A DNA stretch of 64,000 bases from Verrucomicrobiota bacterium (GCA_023431185.1 JAEYXS010000024.1:1-64000), one strand, 5' to 3'; counted from the stretch's first letter, positions 8,280-17,189 are shown. Notes: a model not told the origin generated them from the sequence alone. Translations and numbers: made by a program.

Positions 8280-9905
8280 TTACTTCAACGCCTTCACGAA
8301 GGGCTTGCCCACGGACGACGCCGGTTGTTCCACGCGCAAAGCCGCGGCCAAGGTCGGCGCGATGTCGGTGATGTAGAACTCATCCGCGTAACGGCCGGGC
8401 TTGAACTGGCTGCCGTAGAAGCAGACGGGCACGTGCGTATCGTAGGAATACGCTGTGCCATGGCTGGTGCCGCTGGGGTAGCCGCTCATGAGCAGGAAGG
8501 GCTTGGTGACCATCACCACATCCCCGCTCCGCTCGGCGTTGTAACCGTTGAAGACCATCTGGCCGAGCTGCCCCGGTGTGCGACCATCCAGCAACTGTTC
8601 TCGGCTGTAAACAGCCTGGAACTTGCCAGTGTCCAACGCCCATTCACGGATGAAGTTGCTCAGCTCGGTCGGCGAGAGCTTCTTTTCGTTGAGGAGATCG
8701 TGGTTGAAGTAGAGGTTGCCCTCAACCGGTTTCGGGGTGAGGAAGTATTTACCCGGGCCGAACTTCTGGTCGAGCTTGCCGAGCAGGTCCACCATCAGTT
8801 CGGTGTCCTTCACACGGGCGGCATCGTAGCCGTTCTGCGCTGCTTGCTCGGGGATAGGCGCGACGCCGTGATCGGCAGTCAATACCATGGTCACATTCTT
8901 CATCCCGATCTTCTGATCGAGATAGGTGAAGAGTTCAGCCAGCTGGCGATCCAGCCGCAGCGTGATGTCCATGACCTCCTGTGAATTAGGACCGAACAGA
9001 TGGCCGCAGTAATCGATGGACGAGAACGACACGCACAACACGTCGGGCTGCGCGCCCTGACCGAGCTTCTCGCCTTCGATGGCGGCCTTCGCCAGCTCCA
9101 GCAGCAATTGATTGCCGTAAGGCGTGGGCATGATGGTCTCAGCGCCCTCGCCCTTCGATTCATTGATCGTGTGCGGGAAGGTGCTGGTCTTCTCGCCCGC
9201 CAGCTTGCCTTCGCTGACGGCGTCATCCTTCATCGTATAATGCTTCGCATCGATCAGATGCGTCCAAGTCTTGCCGATGTAAGATGTGGGGATCTTGCGG
9301 GCGTTGAATGCCTGCATCCACGCGGGCAGCTCGTTCATGTAATAAGTGCTGCTGACGAACAAAGCGCTCTTGGATTCGAACCAGTAGGCACCGGTCGGCT
9401 TCTTGCCTGCAGGCAAAACCGCCCCGCGATCTTTCATGGAGATGCCGATGACCTTGGAGCCGTAATGCGTGCGCATACTGTCCGAGAAAGTCGTGCCCAT
9501 GAAATTGCGCGGTGACATCTGGCCTTTAGAGGACGTGGTGCCCACGCCTTGCACGGACTTGTCCTCCACGCAATACATCGAGCGGCGCGTCTTTTTGTCG
9601 AACCAGTCGTTCTCGATGATGCCATGTACCGATGGACCCGAACCGCTCAAGAACGTCGCATGGCCAGGCGCGGTCTTCGTGGGATAATACGGATACCGCG
9701 CGAAGGTCATGAACGCGCCGTCCTTGGTGAAGGTGCGAAAGCCGTTCGTCGTGAAGTGCTGGTCGAAGCGCTCCAGGTAATCGTAGCGAAGCTGGTCCAC
9801 GAGGATGGCGACGACGAGCTTGGGCGTCTCGGCAGCGTGGGTTTGCAGAGCGAAGGCAAGTGCGGTGGTGGTCGCGAAGAGGAGCAGGATTTTCTTCAGC
9901 TTCAT
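8280..9905 (-). CDS. PafA-like alkaline phosphatase superfamily phosphomonoesterase
   Basis: A 541-residue protein with a signal peptide (residues 1-24, ending THAA). It carries the alkaline-phosphatase superfamily metal site, starting with D37 in AILVDQLR, and a threonine nucleophile T78 in YPTKTAPGHATFLSG. A K158-D-R160 motif (SMKDRGAVLPAG) matches the Lys/Arg pair that makes the Flavobacteriia enzyme PafA a phosphate monoesterase rather than a diesterase. Later metal ligands appear in LTADHGVAPIPEQ and GTSHGTAYSYDTHVP. The likely role is periplasmic release of phosphate from organic monoesters. It is monocistronic or leads into the exported protein downstream. Confidence 0.88.
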   Translation of the reverse strand: MKLKKILLLFATTTALAFALQTHAAETPKLVVAILVDQLRYDYLERFDQHFTTNGFRTFTKDGAFMTFARYPYYPTKTAPGHATFLSGSGPSVHGIIENDWFDKKTRRSMYCVEDKSVQGVGTTSSKGQMSPRNFMGTTFSDSMRTHYGSKVIGISMKDRGAVLPAGKKPTGAYWFESKSALFVSSTYYMNELPAWMQAFNARKIPTSYIGKTWTHLIDAKHYTMKDDAVSEGKLAGEKTSTFPHTINESKGEGAETIMPTPYGNQLLLELAKAAIEGEKLGQGAQPDVLCVSFSSIDYCGHLFGPNSQEVMDITLRLDRQLAELFTYLDQKIGMKNVTMVLTADHGVAPIPEQAAQNGYDAARVKDTELMVDLLGKLDQKFGPGKYFLTPKPVEGNLYFNHDLLNEKKLSPTELSNFIREWALDTGKFQAVYSREQLLDGRTPGQLGQMVFNGYNAERSGDVVMVTKPFLLMSGYPSGTSHGTAYSYDTHVPVCFYGSQFKPGRYADEFYITDIAPTLAAALRVEQPASSVGKPFVKALK

Positions 9906-10005
9906 ATAAAGTCAAAAGACAGACGGCCCGTGTCGGGTCGAGATTCAGATTACCCGCACACAAAAACAGACCTTGCGCAGACTTTCAACGGGAAAAGGTG
10001 CAACC

Positions 10006-10329
10006 TCAAGCCGGCTTTGTGAGCAGCTTCAGCCCGAGCACTCCGGCCACGATCAATCCCAAACACAGGAGCCGACCAATGTCTCTGGGTTCTCCTAAAA
10101 ACATCATGCCGATGATGGCCGTGCCCGCCGCGCCGATGCCAGTCCAGACCGCGTAACCAGTCCCCACCGGAATGGTTTTCAAGGCGATGGACAGCAGTCC
10201 GAAACTGAACAGCATGCCGATGATGGTGGCCACGCTCGGCCAGAGCCGCGTGAAGCCATCCGTATATTTCAAGCCGATTGCCCAGCCGATCTCCAGCAGG
10301 CCCGCGATGATCAGATATACCCATGCCAT
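10006..10329 (-). CDS. sugE: SMR-family exporter, SugE/Gdx type (guanidinium export)
   Basis: A 107-residue protein with four hydrophobic segments, starting MAWVYLIIAGLLEIGWAIGL and containing the conserved E13 of the SMR family and the stretch IPVGTGYAVWTGIGAAG. The IGLKYTDGF and LLEIGWA segments are of the SugE/Gdx branch, whose studied members export guanidinium in exchange for protons, rather than the drug-exporting EmrE branch. Start ATG 10329 is preferred over the longer frame from 10431, because upstream residues lack homology character and cover the leader hairpin. A structured leader and an intrinsic terminator lie upstream, suggesting attenuation control. Confidence 0.9.
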   Translation of the reverse strand: MAWVYLIIAGLLEIGWAIGLKYTDGFTRLWPSVATIIGMLFSFGLLSIALKTIPVGTGYAVWTGIGAAGTAIIGMMFLGEPRDIGRLLCLGLIVAGVLGLKLLTKPA

Positions 10330-10399
10330 AATTTTGCACCAGTCATCACCATAACCCGGACTGGAAACGGGCGGTTCGCTGTCAAAATGCAAGAGGCAG

Positions 10400-10431
10400 A
10401 AAAAAAGAAAATGCCACCTGCGTGATGGCAT
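10400..10431 (-). terminator. intrinsic terminator in the sugE leader
   Basis: Read on the minus strand, an 8-bp stem (ATGCCATC / GGTGGCAT, one G-U pair, loop ACGCA) is followed by TTTTCTTTTTTTC. This is a textbook intrinsic terminator. It sits about 70 nt upstream of the sugE start and about 180 nt past the end of the TSUP gene on the same strand. It may either end the TSUP transcript or act as the expression platform of a sugE riboswitch. Confidence 0.75.
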
Positions 10432-10501
10432 CTACGGATGTGAGACATCCGCCATCGATGCCTTCGGTGGCTGGCGGTAAGATACACCTCCTCACCGTAG
10501 A
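10431..10501 (-). promoter_or_regulatory. candidate structured RNA leader upstream of sugE
   Basis: Nested helices can be drawn directly: TCTACG(10431-10436)/CGTAGA(10496-10501); after a GAT bulge, GTGAG(10440-10444)/CTCAC(10491-10495); CCGCCA(10449-10454)/TGGCGG(10472-10477); and GCC(10460-10462)/GGC(10469-10471). The closing stem abuts the terminator stem. This aptamer-then-terminator layout before an SMR exporter gene is what guanidine riboswitches look like, but the conserved residues I know for guanidine-I, -II and -III are not seen. The class is therefore unassigned. Confidence 0.45.
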
Positions 10502-10610
10502 GACAAGGGAGAGAATGTTTGAAACGCAGAATACGCCGGACACGCGCAAAAACGGCCCTAAGCCTACTGTTTGTCGATTTCGTTTATTTCGCGTTTTTAG
10601 CGGGCAAACT

Positions 10611-11447
10611 TCACCGCCCTAACAACGCACTAAAATTAAAATTGAAGATGAGATGCAGTCCCGTGAGAAAAGTGAAGAGGTAAACCAACCGCATGAACAC
10701 TTTCTCCGACACCTTGCGGTTCAACCATACCCCCACCCACACTCCGATGGGCAGGATGGGCAACAGGATGAGACTCTTGAGCAGAGTCTCCTTGTTGATC
10801 AAGGCGTTGGCGGCCAGCACCGGCACATCGATCATGCTGCGGTCCAGCACGAAGAACGGCATCTTGATCCAGTTCACACAGGTGAAGATGAGGATGTTCG
10901 TCGCCACGAAGACCTCCTTCGCCAGCTTCTGCGGCACCAGATACAGCGCCGCCACCGGCCCCGCCCCATGCGCGAATGTGGACGTGATGCCGATGCCCAG
11001 TCCGAACGGCAGCGCGATCTTATGGTTTGGTTTGAACGCGCTCTCCGCCGCAAAGATGCGCTCCTTCGTCAGTTGAAAAATGACGAATACGATGGCAAGG
11101 ATACCAATGACGATGTTGAACTGCCGGGCCGAGAAATGTCCGATCAACTGCACGCCCACCAACACCCCGATCAGCACGCCCGGCAGGAGGAACAGCACGT
11201 TGCGTTTCTCCCACTTGCCCCAATAGTGATACAGTGTGAAGGCATCACCCGCGCAGAGCAGCGGCAGCAAGATGCCCACAGCATCCTTGGGACCAAAAGC
11301 CATCACACACAACGGCGTGGTGAGCATGCCCAGCCCGCCGCCAAAGCCCGCCTTCGACAGGCCGATGAACAGCACTGCCGCATACGCGATGACCCAACTG
11401 GAGATGCTCGCATCCGCCACGCCCTTTCGTGTAGGGGGCGCCGCCAT
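10611..11447 (-). CDS. TSUP (TauE/SafE) family sulfite/anion exporter
   Basis: A 278-residue polytopic protein with about eight hydrophobic segments. The two family hallmarks are the N-terminal GLSKAGFGGGLGMLTTPL and the second-half repeat GLGIGITSTFAHGAGPVAALYL. TSUP proteins move sulfite, sulfoacetate, taurine-derived or other sulfur anions across the inner membrane; the substrate is not predictable here. The gene diverges from the pectate lyase, with 104 bp between them holding both promoters. sugE lies downstream on the same strand after ~280 bp. Confidence 0.87.
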   Translation of the reverse strand: MAAPPTRKGVADASISSWVIAYAAVLFIGLSKAGFGGGLGMLTTPLCVMAFGPKDAVGILLPLLCAGDAFTLYHYWGKWEKRNVLFLLPGVLIGVLVGVQLIGHFSARQFNIVIGILAIVFVIFQLTKERIFAAESAFKPNHKIALPFGLGIGITSTFAHGAGPVAALYLVPQKLAKEVFVATNILIFTCVNWIKMPFFVLDRSMIDVPVLAANALINKETLLKSLILLPILPIGVWVGVWLNRKVSEKVFMRLVYLFTFLTGLHLIFNFNFSALLGR

Positions 11448-11551
11448 TGGTGTCGAGTGTGAACATTTCGCTCACTTCGCCCTCGTCCCCGCAATTGGTT
11501 GGCAAACCCCTGCTATCTGCTAAGCTCCCTCCCGACAAATCGCCCTGACAC

Positions 11552-13057
11552 ATGAAAACTCTTACCGCTTTGCTGGTCATCGCCGCGTGGTTGACGACGC
11601 CTGCGCTCACCGCCGCTCCGGCTGCCCCGGAAGTGAAAACCGCTTTAAGCAAGGCCACCAAATACATGCAGTCCATCGCTACGGAAGGCGGTTACCTGTG
11701 GCGTTACTCTGAGGACTTGAAACTGCGCGCCGGCGAGAACAACGCCACTTCCTCCCAGATCTGGATCCAGCCACCCGGCACACCCGCCATGGGTAAGACC
11801 TTCTTGCGCGCCTACACTGTCAGCGGCGACGCCATCCATCTGGACGCCGCCCGTGGAGCCGCGCTCGCTTTGGCCAAAGGCCAGCTCGAATCCGGTGGCT
11901 GGGATTACCTCATTGATTTCGCCCCGACCAATTTCATCCACGCCTATCACCGCACCGACGCTGGTAAGCTCACCGCCGCCGAAGCTGCCAAGCGCAAGAA
12001 CATCTCCACCTACGATGACAACAACACCCAGGACGCCCTGCGCTTCCTGATGGAATATGTCGCCGTGGTAAAAACATCGGCCAATCCCGCCGATAAGGAG
12101 ATCCGCATCGCACTGGACTACGGCTTGAAGAAGATGCTCGAAGCGCAATACCCCATCGGTGCCTGGCCGCAGCGTTATGACGGCAAGCCGAAAAACGCCA
12201 CCGAGTATCCGGTGAAGAAGGCGACCATCCCGCAGAACTATCCGCGCGAATATCAGAAGGAAGATTACAAAGGCCACTACACCTTGAATGACGGCACTCT
12301 CGCCGATTGCATCGACATCATGCTCACCGCACACAAGCAGTTCGGTGATGCGAAGTATCTCGCCGCCGCCAAACGCGCCGGTGATTTCCTCCTGCTCGCG
12401 CAACTACCAGAGCCACAACCCGTCTGGGCCCAGCAATACAACCGCAACATGGAACCGGCCTGGGCGCGCGCCTTCGAGCCCCCCTCTGCGACGGGCGGTG
12501 AAAGCAGCGGTGCGATCCGCACGCTCATCCGTATGCATCTGGAGACCGGTGAGGCAAAATATATCGAACCCATCCCGCGCGCGCTGGCCTGGTATAAGCG
12601 CTCGGAGATAGCCCCGGGCAAATGGGCGCGTTACTACGAACTCACCACCAACAAGCCCATCTATGGTGATCGTGATGGCAAGATCTATTACCGCCTGCAG
12701 GACATCAGCAAGGAACGCCAGACCGGCTACGGCTGGGAAGGTGATTTCGGCCAGCCCAGCGCGGTACGGCAATGGGAACAATTGCAAAAGGAGGGTCGCG
12801 AAAAGATGGCTGCCCGCCTGGTCCCCAAGCCAATGTCCGACAAGAACCGGGCCGAAGCGCAAACCAAGCTCGCTCCACGGGTGGAGAAGGCGATCAAGGA
12901 GCTGGATGCCCAAGGGCGCTGGATCACTGACGGCAAGTTCGTGAAAGAGTCCAAGGACCTGGAATTCGGCCGTCGCATCGAGACCCGGGTGTTCATGGAC
13001 AACTTCAAGGTGATGTGCGAATACTTGGAGGCCGTTAGCGGTACGCGTCAGCCGTAA
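11552..13057 (+). CDS. exported pectate lyase (PL10-like)
   Basis: A 501-residue protein with a signal peptide (MKTLTALLVIAAWLTTPALTAAP). The body looks like the pectic acid lyase family (PF09492, PL10): TYDDNNTQDALRFLMEY near 150-166, IGAWPQRYDG near 200, YTLNDGTLADCIDIM near 243, VWAQQYNRNMEPAWARAFEP near 293 and GGESSGAIRTLIRMHLETG near 315. The fold is an (alpha/alpha)3 toroid that cleaves polygalacturonate by beta-elimination. The protein is longer than bare PL10 domains because of a C-terminal helical extension. It implies plant-polymer degradation outside the cytoplasm. Confidence 0.85.
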   Translation: MKTLTALLVIAAWLTTPALTAAPAAPEVKTALSKATKYMQSIATEGGYLWRYSEDLKLRAGENNATSSQIWIQPPGTPAMGKTFLRAYTVSGDAIHLDAARGAALALAKGQLESGGWDYLIDFAPTNFIHAYHRTDAGKLTAAEAAKRKNISTYDDNNTQDALRFLMEYVAVVKTSANPADKEIRIALDYGLKKMLEAQYPIGAWPQRYDGKPKNATEYPVKKATIPQNYPREYQKEDYKGHYTLNDGTLADCIDIMLTAHKQFGDAKYLAAAKRAGDFLLLAQLPEPQPVWAQQYNRNMEPAWARAFEPPSATGGESSGAIRTLIRMHLETGEAKYIEPIPRALAWYKRSEIAPGKWARYYELTTNKPIYGDRDGKIYYRLQDISKERQTGYGWEGDFGQPSAVRQWEQLQKEGREKMAARLVPKPMSDKNRAEAQTKLAPRVEKAIKELDAQGRWITDGKFVKESKDLEFGRRIETRVFMDNFKVMCEYLEAVSGTRQP

Positions 13058-13120
13058 GCGAAGTCTGCCTCCGGGCCGACCGCAGGTCTGGCCGCTACCG
13101 CCAGCAGCACTGGGATTGCT

Positions 13121-13648
13121 ATGGAAAACACAGGAGCGGCGGCCGATCTGACGGCCCCACCACCGGCCGAAGTGCCATTTGAACAACTGGATCGCCAAGT
13201 CATCACCTACTGGCGCATCCACCATCTCATCGCCACGGTGATCCTGTTGGGCCTGCTGGGATTTGTGAGCCTCGGCTTCGCCGTTGCCCTGCCCGAAGTG
13301 CGGCTGCTCTTGCTGGTCGCTTTTCTGGCGCTGGCGGCTTTGCGGATTTTCCTGTTCTTCTGGCTCCCTCCCAAGCGCTATGCCGCCTGGAGCTACCGTC
13401 TGACCGACCAGGTGTTTGAGACACGTTTCGGGGTTTTCTCCAAGATGTCACAGATGGTGCCGCTCTCCCGCCTGCAACACGTGGACCTGCAGACCGGCTT
13501 CATCGAAAACCATCTCGGCATCGCCTCGCTGGTCCTCTTCACTGCCGGCACCACGCACTCCGTCATCATCATTCCCGGCCTGAAAAAGGAGACCGCAGCC
13601 GCCTTGCGGGACAAACTCGTGCTCGTGGAGGGCGATGATGGAGTCTGA
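13121..13648 (+). CDS. bacterial PH-domain membrane protein (YdbS-like)
   Basis: A 175-residue protein with two adjacent membrane segments (about 35-80) followed by one bacterial PH domain of the bPH2 type (about 85-170: YRLTDQVFETRFGVFSKMSQMVPLSRLQHVDLQTGF). The layout matches YdbS of Bacillus subtilis, which together with YdbT has been linked to resistance against a bacteriocin. The stop overlaps the start of the next gene by 14 bp, so the two are translationally coupled and probably form one complex in the inner membrane. Confidence 0.83.
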   Translation: MENTGAAADLTAPPPAEVPFEQLDRQVITYWRIHHLIATVILLGLLGFVSLGFAVALPEVRLLLLVAFLALAALRIFLFFWLPPKRYAAWSYRLTDQVFETRFGVFSKMSQMVPLSRLQHVDLQTGFIENHLGIASLVLFTAGTTHSVIIIPGLKKETAAALRDKLVLVEGDDGV

Positions 13649-15251
13649 GCCCGCACCGCCCTCGCCTTCGCCGCAACCGGAACAGCAGCCGTCAACACCG
13701 CCTGCGCTGCCTCCACCCTTGCCCGAAGCAACGACACCCCCGCCGCTGCCTGTCATCTCGCGGCCGCCGCAAAGGCTCCATCCCTCCACCTTCATCGTCA
13801 ATCTCTGGGGCACGGTCAGCGGCCTCTTGCTGCCCGCCATTCTGCTGTTTGTCGTCAATCCTCGCAGCAGCATGGGCTATTTCTTCATCGGCCTGCTGGT
13901 CTTGAACCTGGTCTCCACCTTGATCCGGTATTTCACCTTCACCTACGCCATCGAGAATGGTGAACTCATCACCCGTGAAGGCTTTTTCTCACGGAAGGAA
14001 CGCAACATTCCCTTGTCCCGTGTCCAGGACGTCCGCATCCAGCAGGGCATCCTGCATCGCTTCCTGAAAGTCGCCGATGTCCAGGTCGAGACCGCGGGCG
14101 GCTCGCAAGCTGAGGCCTCGCTCTCGGTGCTCGCTCTCGATGAAGCTGAACGGTTGCGCACCGAACTGCGCAGTTCCATCCAGCAAAAGGCAGCAGCAGC
14201 AGCCACTGCCCATGATCCCACCGCTCCCCTGTCTGTCGAAGTCATCCGCCAGTTGAGCGTGAAGGAACTCATCGTCTCCGGCCTGACCTCAAATCACATC
14301 GCCTCCACGCTCGCGATTGTCGCTGGTATCCTCGCCCTGCTGGACGATGTCATCGGTGAGGTTGCCTATGAACGCTACCTAAACCGCGCCGTCAGTATCG
14401 TGGAACAGGCGTTCGCCTCCGGCGGCCATCCCGACTGGCTCAGCATCGTGATGATCGTGGCTGCCGTCGTTTTGGGCAGCGCACTCTTCTCCGCCATCGG
14501 CGCGGTCATCCTGTTCTACGGTTTCACCCTCTCGCGTCAGGGCGAGGACCTGCAACGGCGGTACGGCCTTTTCACCCAACGTTCCAGCAACCTGACCCGC
14601 CGTCGCATCCAGCTCATCAAGATCGAGGAAAGCGTGCTCCGCCGTGCCTTCGGTCTCGCGACCATCTACGCCGATACTGCGGGCGCCATCGTGCAGCAGC
14701 CCAATCAGCAGCAGAACGGCCACAACGTTTTGCTGCCGGTCATCAGCCGGCCGGAGGCGGATGCTTTGCTGCCCCAATTGTTGCCCAGCTTCCACGAATC
14801 CCCGGAACCCTGGCGGCAAGTCTCCCGACGGGCAATCAGGCGTGGCACCATGAAAGGCACCATCGTCTGCCTGCTGCTCACCTTGGTCCTCAGTCTGCTC
14901 ACGCCGGAATGGACCAGCCTGTGGCCCTTGCTCTTCCTGCCCGTGATCTATGCCATCAACGTGCTGAACTACCGTCACCTCGGCTATCAGACGGGCGATG
15001 AACATTTCCGCACCCGGCGCGGCTGGCTGGGCCGCAGCACGCACGTGGTTCCCTTGCGCAACATCCAGGCCGTGGTGGTCCATCAGACCATCTTCGACCG
15101 CCGTCACAAAGTCGCCACCGTCATCATCGACACCGCCGGCCAGGCCTATACCGGTGGCGGACCGCGCATCAGCAACGTGCCTTTCGAAGAAGCCCAGACG
15201 TTGGCAGCCGAACTGTCGCGTCAGGCGGCGAAGCTGCGCTATCGTTGGTGA
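13635..15251 (+). CDS. membrane protein with three bacterial PH domains (YdbT-like)
   Basis: A 538-residue partner of the preceding gene. A Pro-rich N-terminus (residues 1-50) is followed by three repeats of a membrane-segment pair plus bPH2 domain. The PH units begin near YAIENGELITREGFFSRKERNIPLSRVQDV (about 100), GFTLSRQGEDLQRRYGLFTQ (about 298) and YQTGDEHFRTRRGWLGRSTHVVPLRNIQAV (about 450). This is the YdbT arrangement. The start overlaps ydbS-like, giving a two-gene operon. The molecular function of the pair is unknown; a role in membrane protection is inferred from Bacillus. Confidence 0.85.
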   Translation: MMESEPAPPSPSPQPEQQPSTPPALPPPLPEATTPPPLPVISRPPQRLHPSTFIVNLWGTVSGLLLPAILLFVVNPRSSMGYFFIGLLVLNLVSTLIRYFTFTYAIENGELITREGFFSRKERNIPLSRVQDVRIQQGILHRFLKVADVQVETAGGSQAEASLSVLALDEAERLRTELRSSIQQKAAAAATAHDPTAPLSVEVIRQLSVKELIVSGLTSNHIASTLAIVAGILALLDDVIGEVAYERYLNRAVSIVEQAFASGGHPDWLSIVMIVAAVVLGSALFSAIGAVILFYGFTLSRQGEDLQRRYGLFTQRSSNLTRRRIQLIKIEESVLRRAFGLATIYADTAGAIVQQPNQQQNGHNVLLPVISRPEADALLPQLLPSFHESPEPWRQVSRRAIRRGTMKGTIVCLLLTLVLSLLTPEWTSLWPLLFLPVIYAINVLNYRHLGYQTGDEHFRTRRGWLGRSTHVVPLRNIQAVVVHQTIFDRRHKVATVIIDTAGQAYTGGGPRISNVPFEEAQTLAAELSRQAAKLRYRW

Positions 15252-15297
15252 ACCATCCCGCTTGTGAGCCGTGCCGCCTTGCATTAGCTTCGGCGGC

Positions 15298-16455
15298 ATG
15301 CGACGCATCTTCTTCGACTATCAGGCGGGCACTCCAGTGCGCCCCGAGGTCTTCGAGGCCATGCGTCCGTGGTTCACCGAACGCTTCGGCTCCACCTCCT
15401 CCTTCCACCAGCAGGGCTTGCAAGCCCGCCAGGCGCTCACGGATGCTCGCACCCAGGTCGCCCAGTCCCTGAACGCCGAGGCACCGGAATCCATCGTCTT
15501 CACCAGCGGCGGCACGGAGGCGGTGAACCTCGCCATCAAAGGGGCGGCGTTCGCGGGTAAACGGTTGGGCAATCACCTCGTCTATTCTACCGCTGAACAC
15601 CCCGCTGTGAGCGGCTCCATCGCGTGGCTAGAAACACAGGGTTTCAGAGCGACCAAAGTCGGTGTCACTCCCGATGGAACGATTGAACCCGCCGCGATCC
15701 GTGCTGCGATTACGGACGAAACCATCCTCATCTGCCTGCATCATTCCAACTTCGACCTTGGCACCATCCAACCGGTGAAAGAGATCGCCGCCATCGCTGC
15801 CGAGCGCGGCATCCCGGTCTTCGTAGATGCGAACTTCAGCGCGGGCTGGCTGCCCATCGACGTGCAAGCTCTCGGAGTGCAACTCCTCTCGCTCAGTCCC
15901 TCACGCTTCTACGGACCCAAGGGTGTGGGCATCCTCTATCGGAATCGCCGCACCCCCTTGCAGAATATCTTGCACGGGGGCGTGCAAGAGGATGGCCGTC
16001 GTCCCGGCTCGGAAAACCTGCCCGCTATTGTTGGAGCTGGTGTTGCCGCTGCCCTTGCCCAAAAGGAACAACCTCAGCGCGCTGCTCAGGTGCAGCGTTT
16101 GCAACAGCAACTCTGGCAAGGCTTGGCCAAATCCGTTCCTGAAATCACCTTCAACGGCCCGGAGCCCGGCCCACAGCGGCATCCCGCCAACCTCCATTTC
16201 AGTCTCGCCGGGATGGAAGGCGAAGCGATCGTGCTGCGTTGCGATCTGAAAGGCATCGCCCTGCACAGCGGCACGGCCTGCGTGACCAAAGCGTTGAAGA
16301 CCTCCCCCGCCCTCGCCGCCATCGGCCAATCACCCGCCTTGGTCAAAGGTGCGGTGTTGCTCACTCTGGGTCAGGAGAACACCGAAGAAGACGTGCATCA
16401 GTTCCTGAAACTCTTCCCGGGCATCGTCGCCGAACTGCGCGCGATGATGCCGTGA
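15298..16455 (+). CDS. NifS-like class V aminotransferase fold protein lacking the PLP lysine
   Basis: A 385-residue protein that aligns over its whole length with cysteine desulfurases: FFDYQAGTPVRPEV at the start, TSGGTEAVNLAIKG, AEHPAV, HGGVQEDGRRPGSEN and the sulfur-accepting loop LHSGTACVTK. The PLP-binding lysine motif (usually SGHK before the GPKG turn) reads SPSRFYGPKG, so Lys is replaced by Arg. The residues that normally contact PLP are also changed: HANNE reads HSNFD and DATQ/DAVQ reads DANF. The C-terminal arginine pair is gone as well (VLLTLGQENTEED). It is probably not an active desulfurase; a binding or regulatory role is inferred. Start ATG 15298 fits the family start; it lies 46 bp after the PH operon. 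Confidence 0.82.
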   Translation: MRRIFFDYQAGTPVRPEVFEAMRPWFTERFGSTSSFHQQGLQARQALTDARTQVAQSLNAEAPESIVFTSGGTEAVNLAIKGAAFAGKRLGNHLVYSTAEHPAVSGSIAWLETQGFRATKVGVTPDGTIEPAAIRAAITDETILICLHHSNFDLGTIQPVKEIAAIAAERGIPVFVDANFSAGWLPIDVQALGVQLLSLSPSRFYGPKGVGILYRNRRTPLQNILHGGVQEDGRRPGSENLPAIVGAGVAAALAQKEQPQRAAQVQRLQQQLWQGLAKSVPEITFNGPEPGPQRHPANLHFSLAGMEGEAIVLRCDLKGIALHSGTACVTKALKTSPALAAIGQSPALVKGAVLLTLGQENTEEDVHQFLKLFPGIVAELRAMMP

Positions 16456-16480
16456 TACGGGTATCGTCCTTCGCTCCTTT

Positions 16481-17077
16481 TCAAATCCCCCCGCCCGGCG
16501 GTATCTCCACCGGCATCGGCGAATCCCCCGCGCCCTTGCCCACCACGATGTGCACCGGCATGCGCGCCATCTTCTCGAAGATCTGCCCCTTGCGCCGCAG
16601 TGGCCACCATTCATACAGGTAGATCTCCATCGGCCGCCACATCGCCACCCAGCCCGCGATCATCAGGCTCTCCCGGATGAACGTCAGGAACGTCCCCGGA
16701 TTCTCGCGCAAGGCCAGCAGCTCCACGCTGAACAGACACGCGCCCAGGAACAACAGCCCGATGATCAGGCTCGTCCGCCCCGTCTTCATCAACCGCTTGA
16801 ACTCCATCCAGTTCAGCTTCGCGCGATAGGCGAAGTAATGGTGGATGGCCTCCGTCGTGGTCTTCAGCGCGTCCGGCATCTCCGGCAACTGCTCCAGTTG
16901 GATGACCAGCTCAATCGGCTCCTTGCGCGGATACTCCTGTGCCCAGCTCACGATGAATTCCTCCGCGTCCTGATCCAGATCCTTTTCCTGGAAAGGCGAG
17001 GGATCCATGGAATTGAACAACTGGCTGATCTCCCGCAGATGCAGGCGGATCTTGTGATGATGGACTGGTTTCTTCAT
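16481..17077 (-). CDS. hypothetical membrane protein (198 aa)
   Basis: The protein begins with a basic, His-rich stretch (MKKPVHHHKIRLHLREIS) and a soluble N-terminal region (to about 95, with LFNSMDPSPFQEKDLD). Two hydrophobic segments follow (about 105-122 and 133-150), then WRPMEIYLYEWWPLRRK and a short C-terminal tail. The central segment MDPSPF...EFIVSWAQEYP suggests a conserved but unnamed family. It lies downstream of hsp20 on the same strand after ~110 bp that contain a GCCCCTG/CAGGGGC hairpin, so coexpression is possible but unproven. Confidence 0.68.
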   Translation of the reverse strand: MKKPVHHHKIRLHLREISQLFNSMDPSPFQEKDLDQDAEEFIVSWAQEYPRKEPIELVIQLEQLPEMPDALKTTTEAIHHYFAYRAKLNWMEFKRLMKTGRTSLIIGLLFLGACLFSVELLALRENPGTFLTFIRESLMIAGWVAMWRPMEIYLYEWWPLRRKGQIFEKMARMPVHIVVGKGAGDSPMPVEIPPGGGI

Positions 17078-17189
17078 GGAACTCGTCCGCAGTGTAAAAG
17101 CAAAGGAGGCCGATGGAAAGCAACTGCTGCCGTTCCACCGGCCTCCACCTTCCGCCCCTGCGGACTCCCCTCCGTCAGGGGCGCGTGAT

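Noticed and set aside
15298..16455. Reading the NifS-like protein as an active cysteine desulfurase
   Set aside because: The codons at the PLP-lysine site were checked (CCC TCA CGC TTC TAC GGA) and encode Arg, with other cofactor contacts changed as well.
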